From positions 41,464,580 to 41,528,579 of the forward strand of contig OW121741.1 in NCBI GenBank assembly GCA_933228675.1: a stretch of DNA of 64,000 nucleotides, read 5' to 3'. Source of the stretch: Stomorhina lunata. Lineage: Eukaryota; Arthropoda; Insecta; Diptera; Rhiniidae. The notes beneath the pieces were generated by a model. It did not search any database. It was given only the letters and a program-made list of their open reading frames with translations, and was not told where the DNA came from. Positions 54,721 to 64,000 of the stretch are shown here, in pieces (position 1 is the first letter of the stretch; every line of letters begins with the position of its first letter). A program made the position numbers and the translations under genes.

Positions 54721-56655
54721 CTGCTTGTACCCGGCGTTGCCCGGGTTAATAGTAAAAGATTTTTACTTACTGCTGTGTTAACCATTTCTTTAAAAATTAA
54801 CAATTATGAAATATTTTTTTTTATAAATTTTTGAACTGAATCCTTTAATAATGTATTTGTTTATGTATTTATTTGACTTTAGTGATTGGTAGTACTCCAC
54901 ATTAGTGTGATTTACACCACCTATATCCGACCAAAAATGGAATACAACTCTCATGTATGGGCCGGTGCTTTAAAGTCTATTTTGGAGCTTGTCGACCGCG
55001 TACAGGGGAGGGCGAAAGTGCTTATCGGTGGCAGTAGGGTATCCAACTCTATTGACTCATTGGAGCACTGCCACAATGTGGGTTGTATAACACTGTTCTA
55101 TCGGTACTACTTTGGAATGTGTTCTAACGATATCAGGGACCTCGTTCCCGAAACCCGAAGATTCTTACGCAACACACGTCAATGCATTTGTGGTTGATTG
55201 CCCAGTGGACCCAACAACACACTATAGAGAAAATTCGTTCTTTAGCCGTACAGTACGTATGTGGAACTCACCAAATAGTAATCAAATAACCGTCAGTTAA
55301 TCGTGAAGCAATTATCGAACAATAAAAAAAATCTTTGAACAGTCGTCAGTCAATCATCAATTAACCCTCAAACAATCATCAAAAAATCGACAAAAAATCA
55401 TCAAACTACCGTCGCCAGTTAATCGAGAAACAATTATCAAACAATTATTACAAATCTTCAAACTGTCAAACAATTGCCAAACAACCATCAAATAATCATG
55501 AAAAATCTTTAAGCAATCATCAGTCAAACATTGTCATTATCAAACATCAATCAAATTTCCAATTGTAATTTTTCTTTACGTAGCATTGTAAATATTTCTT
55601 TATATAGAATCCTAACTTGGACTAAAAACATGTAGAAAAAAATGTCGTGATCGGTCTAGCCGTTCTGAAGTGATGTAATTTTAAAGAAAAAGATAATTTT
55701 ATCCCCATTTTTCGATTCCCAGGTCCTCCTTGGGTCGTTTTCAAAGAATTCAAGAAGCGAAAAACTATCCTATAATATGAAAAAACCCACATTTAAAACT
55801 TTAATTAATTTGGTTAAATCGTTTTGATCTTATCATCCATATTTGTAATTTTTATATTTGACTTATATGGGAGGGGTCACGCCCACTGGAGATTAAAAAA
55901 CAACGTGGCCTATTTTACCTACTGGTCACACCTTAATATACTGTCAAAATTTCAGAAAAATCGGTGTGTAGGGTCATCCATGTTTGTCCTTATTAATATT
56001 TGACTTATATGGGAGGGGTCACGCCCACTTGACATTTAAAAAAAGAACCTTGACTGTTTTAACCACCGGTCACACCTTACCATACTGTGAAAATTTTAGA
56101 AACATCGGGAAGCTCGGTCACCTATATTTGTCATTTTTAATATATGAGTTATATGGGAGGGGTCACGCCCACTTCAGATTTAAAAAAAAACCTAGCCTAT
56201 TTTAACCCCCGGTCACACCATACCTGACTGTAAACATTCCAGGAATGTTAGTATAACTTTTTCTACATTTCGAAAATCATCAAAATCAATTTACCCAGTT
56301 ATAGGTATTGTATTTGTAATGGGGAAGGGGCCATCCCCTGCTCCGATCCGTTTAATTTTTTTCTGAAGTACGGCCAATGGTAATGAACTTACTTTTGTTA
56401 AGTTAGAAGTTTCTAACTTTTATGGTTTATCAAATTCAATGATAAATATTAAATTTTGCGCCATTTGGTCCACTATTTACCCTATTTGAGCCCTTTCTGG
56501 ACCAAGTTTTGAAACAAAACATATCCTTAAACCACCCTAAGGGAATATTCTATCTAATTTCAAAATTTCATCAAAATCGGTCAAACCGTTTAGGAGTCAA
56601 CCTCTTTCAAACAAACAAATAAACAAATAAACTTACAAACACATTTATAATATAT
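54721..56655 (+). pseudogene. CR1/L2-like LINE, 3' part
   Basis: 54890-55300 encodes the C-terminal part of a non-LTR RT: YTTYIRPKMEYNSHVWAG, a DSLEHCHNVGCITLFYRYYF run, then after a frame shift YRENSFFSRTVRMWNS. A low-complexity AATCATCAAA-rich stretch (55300-55530) follows, then three 140-bp repeats, then a 3' end with 'aaaatcggtcaaaccgttta' and AAACAAATA repeats. The 5' domains are absent. The clade assignment is tentative. Confidence 0.6.
55840..56270 (+). repeat. Three ~140-bp tandem repeats
   Basis: Each unit has 'gacttatatgggaggggtc' with 'acgcccact', then a poly-A stretch, then 'ggtcacacctta' and 'ctgtcaaaattt'-like words. Units start near 55858, 55998 and 56140. Confidence 0.8.
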
Positions 56656-56660
56656 ATGTA

Positions 56661-57963
56661 CAGGGTGGCCCAGAAAGACCGAAGTGGTGTGAATTGCTTA
56701 TAACTTTTTATTTAAGAGATATTTTTTTAATTTTTTTTTTTTTTTAAATACATTAAATTTATGGGGAATATTTTTGGATTAGTTATTAAAAATGATATCC
56801 CGCAAGTGGTGGCCATATTCTGCTTCGCACAAATGTGCTCTTTCCAACACATTTTCCATGACCTTTCGCAAAACTTCCGGTGGTATGTTGTTAATTTCTT
56901 CTCGAATATTGGTTTTTAACTCCTCAATAGTCCTAGGCTTATTAACATAAACTTTTCCTTTTAAATAGCCCCAAAGAAAACAGTCTGGAGCGGTTAAATC
57001 CGGGGACCGCGGAGGCCAATTAAAATTGCTGTTACGAGAAATTATTCTTTCACCAAAGATGTCGCGTAAAAGAGTCATTGTGGCCCTCGCAGTGTGCGCT
57101 GTGGCTCCATCCTGTTGGAACCATATTTGCGGATGGTTTTCCACGGCTGGCCTTACAAAATTTTGCAACATGGCCCGATATCGATCACCATTGACGGAAA
57201 TGGCGACACCTTGTTCATTTTCAAAAAAATGGGCCAATGATCCTTTCTGAAGAAACACCGCACCAAACGGTACACTTAACTGGGTGCAATTGTCGTTGAT
57301 GAAGTACTCTCGGGTTTTCCGTAGCCCATATCCTACAGTTTTGCTTGTTAATGAACCCATTTAATTGAAAATGGGCTTCGTCACTCATTATTAAGTTATG
57401 AATAAAATTTGGATTCTCTTGTGCTTTTTGCTGGAAATAAATTGCATAGTCAAGTCGTTGCTGGTAATCTGTTGGTTTCAATTCTTGGACAAGTTGAATT
57501 TTGTATGGAAACAATCCTATGGTGTGCAAAATTCGCTGCAGTGACGTTCTTGAGAGGCCCAGTTGTGATGAACGTCTCCTGGTTGATGTTTCTGGATCCT
57601 CCCGAATACTCTCCTGTACCACTTGAATATTGTCAGCCGTGTGGACAGTTCGGTGTCTGCCGGGACCAGGAAGGTTCCTTACTGCTCCTTGTTCTCGAAA
57701 ATTTGCAACCAGACGGTTTATTGTTGACTGAGAGGGTGCAACCCGCACATTAAATTGACGACGGTATGCACGCTGAGTCAACACAATGGACCGTTGATTT
57801 GAAAAGTAAATTTCAACAATTTGGGCACGTTGTTCAATTGTGTATTGCTCCATTATAAATTATCCAAGTCTTCTTTACAAAATACTGAAAAGAAAAGAAA
57901 AAAAAAATATAATAAAAAAGTTATAAGGAATTCACAACACTTCGGTCTTTCTGGGCCACCCTG
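56661..57963 (-). mobile_element. DD41D mariner element, nearly intact
   Basis: 1,303 bp bounded by TIRs starting CAGGGTGGCCCAGAAAGACC; 43 of the first 45 positions agree between the ends. Flanked by TA at 56659-56660 and 57964-57965. It carries one transposase gene disabled by a single-base change. The high TIR identity points to a recent insertion. Confidence 0.9.
56779..57853 (-). pseudogene. DD41D (rosa-like) mariner transposase with one frameshift
   Basis: Starts at ATG 57853 (MEQYTIEQRAQIVEIYF) and keeps the first frame to about 57225: paired HTH (RSSQLGLSRTSLQRILH) and first catalytic segment MSDEAHFQLNGFINKQN. At a run of seven T (minus strand) the frame shifts by one base. The rest, to 56779, contains FQQDGATAHTARATMTLL and NWPPRSPDLTAPDCFLWGYL. 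The second and third aspartates are 41 residues apart. Length would be about 357 aa, near the family norm. I see no other defect, so this copy has only just been inactivated, or the run is a sequencing or assembly error. Confidence 0.85.
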
Positions 57964-58192
57964 TATATATACATAGATATATAGATAAGCTGCTAATTAT
58001 ATAGGCAAATGCATTAGTTAGAGAAGTTTTACATAGCCTAATACTCAATAACCAGTGGCTAGCTTACTTATGAGGTGAACCGCCGTTTTTTTTTTTGAAA
58101 ATTTATTTTTTCAAGTGAGTATGGTCAGGGATCGAACTTGGGCCTCTGGTATGCTAGGCAGATGACTAACCTGCTATACCACGGCGGTTCAC

Positions 58193-58421
58193 GAACAGAT
58201 TTTTCCCGATTTAAATAAAAAAATTTTCGAAAAAATTACAAATTTCAGTGACCTATATCCTTTCGTTAAGGTTTTATCGTGCCGACAACAGACAGACAGA
58301 CAGACATACGGACATCGCCAAATCGTCTTAGAATTTCATAAGGACTCAGGAAAATTAAGGATATTACAAACCGAATGACAATCTTAAAATACCTCCCATT
58401 CTTTATGATGGTGGGTATAAT
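58193..58421 (-). repeat. Family 1 fragment, right of SINE insertion
   Basis: Resumes from 54342 and ends TGATGGTGGGTATAA. It lies directly against the start of the second duplicated flank. Confidence 0.7.
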
Positions 58422-58440
58422 AAGTTGTATGCATGCATCT

Positions 58441-59400
58441 TGTCCTCTAGACAATTTAGACCATATGAAACTGACAACTTTTTTCCCTGTAACTTTGTGT
58501 AAATATGTCATTATAATGGAGCTGCGCTAATTGTCACAAATGGGAATTAATTTACACTATTTGTGACATTACATATTTGTTATTGTGTTCAATATTTATT
58601 CCATTATAAATTATGTTATTGCAAATAAGTTACGTTGGCCTTGACATTCTCCATAATAATAAAAAAACGCACTATGGGAATATCAAAAGAGTTTTATTTT
58701 AAAAAGGATTTTTTTTCAAAAATTATGGGTTATAAAACATTGAATTAAAAAATTTTACATAAGTGTATTGCACTAGGATTCCAATTTTTAACAATTATTT
58801 TGCTTTTCAAATATGCGAAGATTTAAATATTTTTGTATAGCAGAGTAGGCTTTTAGATACAGTGGACTCCCGACAATTCATAAATCGCAAGGGACTAAAC
58901 ATTAAAAACGATTGAATTTGAAGCAAATATGTCACAAAATACAGTTTCTCGGATCAGTATGAAGGAAATGCACATAATGAATTCGGCACCATTAAAAGAA
59001 AACTGCTGGCTGTTTGTGGAAAGGGTATTTCTGATCTTAAAAAGGCAACAATATTGTATGTCTTCTAGAGAAAAATCCTAACTTGTCCAACAGAAAATCG
59101 GCATGTAGTTTTACATAGTATGTACTTTGTTTTCGGCCATTTTGCTAAACATTAAATTTGACAGTTCATATTTGGCAGTCGCACAGTGGCTCAGAATCAA
59201 TTTTCATTGACAAAGATTCTAAGAATTTCTATGCCATCAGCAAGAAAACAGATTAAAACTAAGGTAGCCGAAAAATGTTGTCAAAATATTCGCAGTAGTA
59301 GGCGTGGCAAAGATTTAAAAAAAATTGTAAGATTTGATCTCATATTAATTACGATTTATTGAAAACTATTATCGATAATGGGCTGCGATTTTTTTTTTTT
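58441..59400 (+). repeat. Segmental duplication, flank 2 (distal part)
   Basis: Matches 36956-38175 and continues past the DD37E empty site near 59352 into the sequence that follows 39475 ('attatcgataatgggctgcg'). A CAGTGGACTCCCGAC word at 58860 matches the one at 37632. No gene seen. Confidence 0.75.
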
Positions 59401-60440
59401 TTGTTGAATATACTGTTGTTTTTAACAAACGGTATTTACGCACCCTGTATAATTTTTAGTAACGTATAAATTGTTCATCCGGGGTTGAGGAAAGTGTGTC
59501 GCTACTACTATATAGGACTGATTGTTGATACATTGTATTAGATCTTCATGTCGCCTTTACTAGCAGCTGATTCAGCTTGACTCGCTTGTTCATGAATCCA
59601 TGTTCTCTTGTCCCTCCTTGTAGACTTTTACATTTTATTACAGAGATAGCTATAGGTTGTACGAAGGACTTCAGCATCTCCATTTTCATTTAGGATTGTA
59701 TTTTTTAAAGTTTTACGTTTTTCTACCAAGTCCCATTTTGCTTGTGCTAGCCAAATTTTGCTTTTGTGATCTTTAAATCCGAGCGTACATCAAGCGATCA
59801 TCGCCACTAAGAGTTAATTAAAATGTGATTCTTTGTAACGCTGTTCGGCGATATCCAAGTTATTTTATGGCGTAATTTATGAGGGAAAATGGTGCCACCC
59901 ACAACGTGTTACTTTTCGCATCATAGTTCGATCAGGTTTACTCCATTATCGTTACTTACTCCGGCAACGTGCTTGCCAATGTAATGTTCCAAACCGGTGT
60001 TGTTTAAACCTACCTTGGCATTAAAGTCACCCAGTATCATAGTGATATCACAATTATGTACATTACTTTTTGTCCAACTGCTTAGTACATCGTAATATTC
60101 ATCTCTGTCGTTTTCAGATTGGATTTCAGTAGAAGCGTAGACATTGATAATTATCAAATTACGAGCTTAAGTTTTATTGCCATTAGTCTCTTATTGATAG
60201 GATACCATGCTATCATGACTTTAGCTATTTTTTTAGATATCAGAAAGCCCACACCCCCAAAAAGAATCACAGTATTTTCCCTCAGCACTTCCCCTTGCCC
60301 TGTCCATCTTGTTTCTTGCACCGCCAGCAAATCAATTTTATAACGCAACAATTCTAAATTGCCAGTTTCGTATAACATGCGCACGTTCCATGTCAAACTT
60401 CAAACTTTCCTTCATGCCTATAGTAATTTTGTTAGTCCGA
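59401..60440 (-). pseudogene. RTE-like LINE: endonuclease and linker (flank 2)
   Basis: Minus strand: 60396-60154 encodes the endonuclease N-terminus (MTWNVRMLYETGNLELLRYK, LLAVQETRWTGQGEVLRE), and 60157-59921 the next part (INVYASTEIQSENDRDEYYD, ITMILGDFNAKVG). The catalytic NV, QETRW and GDFNAKVG motifs are all present. 59900-59760 is a degraded remainder and 59635-59470 the linker. Orthologous to 39474-42945 but without the Helentron-like insertion. Confidence 0.7.
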
Positions 60441-60519
60441 TATTTTCCGATAGAATTGATTTCATTCATCATCATGTTCTTGCATAGATTAGGAACCTCC
60501 AAAATTTTGTCTTAAACAT

Positions 60520-61230
60520 ATGTATGTGTTAAGAAAATGTTTGTATGATGACAAAATTGAGCAAATATTGACTTTTTCAACGGGGATGCATAATATGCGT
60601 TATTGAATCCACACGTACCCTAAAGCCATCATTGCATTCCGAAAAAATTACGGTTTGGGAATGATCAAGAAAGGCACTTTACTGTGAATGGGAATTGCTA
60701 CCATTTAGTGATAACGGAATATCTTTGGCCCCAATTGAATGACATGGACTTCGAGGACATGTGGTTCGAACAGGTCGGCACCACAAGCCACACAGCGAAT
60801 GTCACAATCAATTTATTGAAAACTAAGTTTGAAGAACGTGTTATCTTACGAAATAGTCCAGTCATTTGGCCGCCTCGGTCGTGCAGTTTGATGCCGACGA
60901 TTGATGAACTTCGTACGAATATCGAATGTGAAATTGCAGCATTATTGGCAAATTTATGCTTGAATACCGTCGAAAATTGGGTGGTCATGCAAAAGAAATC
61001 GAGTTTCATACATAATGGCATCAAACGTGCTTTGACAGTAATAAAGAATTTTATTGATATACAAAACCGATTTTGTTTAATTAAAAAAAAAAACAAAAAA
61101 AAAAAAATTTGTTGCGCTCTTATTGAAAACCCCTTTATGTCCATTTATACAAGAAAAAGGAAAGACATTTGTCTTCAGTGGTGAAGGTTATCATATGATC
61201 GGGCTTGACCGTCTATAAAATTATAAATAA
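60520..61230 (+). mobile_element. Family 2 Helentron-like remnant split by a mariner
   Basis: 60530-60570 ('gaaaatgtttgtatgatg') and 61140-61230 ('agtggtgaaggttatc', 'gggcttgaccgtctata') are the 3' part of a family 2 element as at 4893-5010. The last part is also present upstream of copy 1 (42960-43005), so it predates the duplication. Confidence 0.6.
60569..61134 (+). pseudogene. Mariner (DD41D-like) transposase remnant
   Basis: Plus-strand reading gives DMDFEDMWFEQVGTTSHTAN, where the second catalytic aspartate is replaced by V in EQVGTTSHTA. It continues to PPRSCSLMPTIDELRTNIEC; the segment with the third aspartate and YFLWGY is deleted. Ends (actttttcaacggg, gcgctcttattgaaaacccc) match the family at 17364. 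Inactive. Confidence 0.65.
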
Positions 61231-62775
61231 CAAGTAAGAGTGTTTTATTCGGCTGTGCCGAATCTTATATACCCACCATCAAGTTGTGTTAAATTCAGAA
61301 ACAGGGTGCAGCTAATTCAAAATCTGGACCAAAACTGAAAAAATCGCTAAGTTAATGCCGTAGCTTTATAGTTCAACATTTAAAAATATTTTAGTTGTTT
61401 CCCCAGTATTTACTTTGATCAAAATTCGGTCTCATAACCGGGTTTAGTTTTACATTAATAAGTTGTTAAATACTTTTCGTTGTGCTTAATACGTAGTTAG
61501 GCTAAACACGTTAATAGTAATACGGCAGGTCCATATATTTCTTTATGAGTTCCTAGTGCATTCATCATATATAAAGTCTGGGCTGAACATTGATGCCTAT
61601 ATAATTTCATAGGTGCAATCTTAATATAATAAATGTACCTCCAAAATCTTTTCGATTGTAGATATAAAAAGGGGATGTTATATATATAAAAATTATGGCC
61701 AAATGTTCACCGATTGTAACAAAATTTTACACACTGGCTGGAATATATATAGAGCTTATTCTTGCAAAATTTAGTGGCTATAGCTATCATAGTTTCTAAT
61801 TTAATAGCTTTTAACTGGATTTTTGGTTTCCGTGAGTGTTTTTTATATGAAAGCTAAAGTCAAACATGGATAAAATTTGATAAACTGATCAAAAATTGCA
61901 TAAAACTTCCCTATTTTAAATTTAATCGTCATAGCTATCGTGGTTTTATCTGACGGACAGACGGACATAAACAACCTTTTCTTTATGTATTTTTGTGTTT
62001 CCATAAGTTTTTTATATGGGAGCTATGGTCAAATGGGGACCGATTGTGACAAAATTTTGCACACTGGCTGGCATTGACATAAGACTTCCTTGTGCTTAAT
62101 TTAGTCTTACTAGCTCTTGTAGTTAAGGAGCTATTACGATTTTATCTGACGGACAGACGGACATAAATCCCCTTTTCTTTTTGAATTTTTGTGTTTTCGT
62201 AAGTTTTTTATATGGGAGCTAGGTCAAATGGTGACCGATTGCGACAAAATTTTGCACACTGGCTGGCATTGATACAAGACTTTCTTGTGCCAAATTTAGT
62301 GGTTATATCTGTTAGATTTATTGGCATTTAAGTGTATTTTAGGTGAAATATAGGCTGTTTTCGTAATTTTTTTGTATGGGAGCTATGCCTAAATGTGAAC
62401 CGATTTCGATGAAATTTTATATTCTGCCTGGTGCTTATGTAAAACTGCTAAATACCAAATCATTATAACTATTATAATTTGTCATTTATTAGCAAATAAG
62501 CGATTAGCCTAGACGAGGTTATACGGGAGCTATGGTTAAATCTGAACCGATTTCGCCCGATTTCAATACCAAAATTTTCTCATAGATGAAGAATGTTTTT
62601 GCTTTTGACAGGCAGATAGACGGACAGATAGACAGACGGACATCATTCAATCATCTTAGAATTTCATAAGGATTCAGAATATATATCGTTTTTGATTTTT
62701 GAGCCAATATTAAGGAAATTAAAAACGGAATGACAATCTCAATATACCCCCCATTCTTTTTGATGGTGGGTATAT
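61231..62775 (-). mobile_element. Helentron/DINE-like element, family 1, recent insertion upstream of copy 2
   Basis: 1,545 bp from CAAGTAAGAGTG with hairpin ATTCGGCTGTGCCGAAT to TGATGGTGGGTATAT. The matching site upstream of copy 1 (about 43008) is uninterrupted: 'taaataa' plus 'aaagcc'. Insertion therefore fell within an A run (T-T on the element strand) without target duplication, as expected for Helentrons. Confidence 0.85.
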
Positions 62776-62943
62776 AAAGCCTAAACGATATACGAGTACT
62801 TCTATATCTTAAGTTAAAATGACCCATAGTGCTGTAATGATATGCGGAATTTACAAAATATTAACACATTTTTAGCTCGATATTATGAGTAATACAATTA
62901 TAATCATTTATAACTGTCGGTTCTAAGAGTTAACACCTTAATA
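62776..62943 (+). promoter_or_regulatory. Conserved upstream region of Or67d copy 2
   Basis: About 150 bp nearly identical to the region upstream of copy 1. It is now only 168 bp from a Helentron-like insertion, so any more distal control elements have been displaced by 1.5 kb relative to copy 1. Confidence 0.45.
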
Positions 62944-64000
62944 ATGTCCGGGATATATTCATTTCAAGCTACTGAAATGTTTTCGATAACTCGAAAACTA
63001 TCCAGTCTTTGCGGTGCAGATATTGTTGCTAAAGATTATAGAGTTAACTGGAGAACTGTGGTTGTATTCTTTTTAATAAATATCGTCATAGGTTGTATTT
63101 TCTATAGTAGTTATACTGATGTCGTTAAAAATGGCAACTTGTTAAATTTGTTGATGAATGCGAGTGTGGTGGGAATAGCTATACAGGAAAGTTGACATTT
63201 TTATTTTGGATAATATGTTATTATTACTTTTGTTATTAATCAAATCATTACAGGGTTATGCTAAACTTTTTAACGATATCAAGCAAAGTGATAACTTCAA
63301 AATCCTACACGGAGAAATCATAACAATGTACGAAATATATGAATTGAAGACTTTGCCTTATAAAAGGTGTCTTAAAAGTACTCTCAAATCCGTAAACAAT
63401 CTACTAATGATAGTGATGGCCATCTATATTATGGCAAGTTGTGCTGTTTCTTTAATACCTGCATACGCCCACCTTAGGCACCAGAAACATGAGTTACTTT
63501 TTCAATTTGGTCTACCATTTTTAGACCTTAATACAGATTTTGGCTTTAATTTGACCTTCGCTATCCAAGTAGTTTGTGTAGTTTTTGGAGCAAGTGGTAA
63601 CTTTGCTGCGGATGCTTGGCTCTTTATATATTGTGGTCATATACCCATGATTAAGAATATAATAAAATGTAAATTTGATGATCTTGACGAAATTTCGGAA
63701 GAATACCCGAGAAATTTGTCAAAATCCAAAGTACTTTTAGACGATATTTTGTTATGGCACCAGAAATATGTGAAGTGTGTATGAAGATCATATGCTAACG
63801 AAATGGAATTAATGATTTTTTCTTTTATTTTTTCTAGTTTCTGTAGAATTATTCGTGAATCATTTTTCTGGATAATCCTTGTTCAATTTGCCGCCCAAAA
63901 TGTGAGTATTATTTCCACCATTGTCTGCATAATTTTGGGTATATGGCCGCCAGCTCCAATATATTTAATATATCTGCTTGCTATATTTTTGACCTACAGT
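62944..64000 (+). CDS. Or67d: Or67d-like odorant receptor, copy 2 (cut by window end)
   Basis: Exons 62944-63186, 63254-63774 and 63838 onward stay open to the window edge. Exon lengths 243 and 521 nt equal those of copy 1. Exon 1 agrees with copy 1 at 69 of 81 residues and exon 2 at about 155 of 173, with changes spread along the protein and no stop, so both look like functional paralogues under constraint. Differences include W66L/F67L near membrane segment 2 and several in the extracellular loop after segment 3. Intron 1 again starts GAAAGT. The intron 2 donor is GTGTGT where copy 1 has GTGAGT. Exon 4 must lie beyond the window. The start codon sits in the same context as copy 1. Confidence 0.85.
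63187..63253 (+). other. Intron 1 of Or67d copy 2, non-canonical GA donor
   Basis: 67 nt, GAAAGTTGAC...ATTACAG. It shares the first 15 bases with the copy 1 intron while the middle has diverged, so the GA is inherited from before the duplication or kept by selection. Confidence 0.7.

Larger units (their letters stand above)
54343..58192 (-). mobile_element. tRNA-derived SINE, itself split by later elements
   Basis: Flanked by the 11-bp duplication GAACAGATTTT (54332-54342 and 58193-58203). On the minus strand the head (58192 downward) has A-box TGGTATAGCAGGTTAG and B-box AGTTCGATCCC. The tail (54412-54343) ends in AT repeats. The same family opens the window (1-118). About 54413-57985 is inserted material: a LINE, tandem repeats and a mariner. 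The tRNA-like head is bracketed by inverted GTGAACCGCCGT copies (58075-58086 and 58181-58192). Confidence 0.7.

Noticed and set aside
57409..57753. 114-codon plus-strand open frame
   Set aside because: Lies antisense to the mariner transposase coding region and has no motifs of its own; a shadow frame.
58081..58192. Functional tRNA gene on the minus strand
   Set aside because: Forms the head of a SINE with target duplication; no proper tRNA 3' end.

Overview
The window looks like a gene-poor, transposon-saturated piece of a brachyceran fly genome, most likely a calyptrate fly (house-fly, blow-fly or stable-fly type). The evidence is eukaryotic: short GT-AG introns, an insect odorant receptor, several Tc1/mariner transposases, non-LTR retrotransposon debris, tRNA-derived SINEs, a solo LTR, and many Helentron/DINE-like elements carrying GTCT/GTCC microsatellites. 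No prokaryotic gene, rRNA gene or functional tRNA gene was seen.

The only host genes recognised with confidence are two tandem plus-strand copies of an Or67d-type odorant receptor. In Drosophila this family detects the pheromone cis-vaccenyl acetate. Copy 1 (43175-51350, four exons, 387 aa) is complete; copy 2 (62944 to the window end) is cut in exon 3. They belong to a segmental tandem duplication: 36956-44277 matches 58441-64000. The last intron of copy 1 has grown to about 6.9 kb by insertion of transposable elements. In both copies intron 1 has a GAAAGT donor in place of GT.

Layout: 1-3420, SINE and RTE-like LINE debris; 3485-8510, mariner remnant, Helentron-like element (family 2) and LINE pieces; 8545-10388, family 1 Helentron-like element; 10981-14293, LINE tail, a 170-bp tandem repeat, an hAT-type element with 8-bp target duplication and a solo LTR; 15430-18445, a dispersed repeat with a recurring 15-bp motif, a tRNA-like SINE and a chimeric mariner; 18468-20260, a LINE with RNase H domain; 21060-30834, family 1 and 3 elements, a 1-kb foldback element and a 3.4-kb hAT-like transposon with a decayed transposase; 30835-33983, a TIR element with tRNA-like sequence and a palindromic minisatellite; 33984-36597, a family 1 element split by a DD41D mariner; 36956-43174, the duplicated flank with an intact DD37E transposon and a LINE; 43175-51350, Or67d copy 1; 51659-58421, elements nested inside elements, including a nearly intact DD41D mariner; 58441-64000, duplicated flank 2 and Or67d copy 2.

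Comparing the two duplicated flanks gives natural empty sites. The DD37E element is present only in flank 1, and one family 1 Helentron-like element only in flank 2, so both inserted after the duplication. The LINE endonuclease/RT fragments and a family 2 piece occur in both flanks and predate it. The transposases act only on their own elements; no pathway connects them to the receptors.
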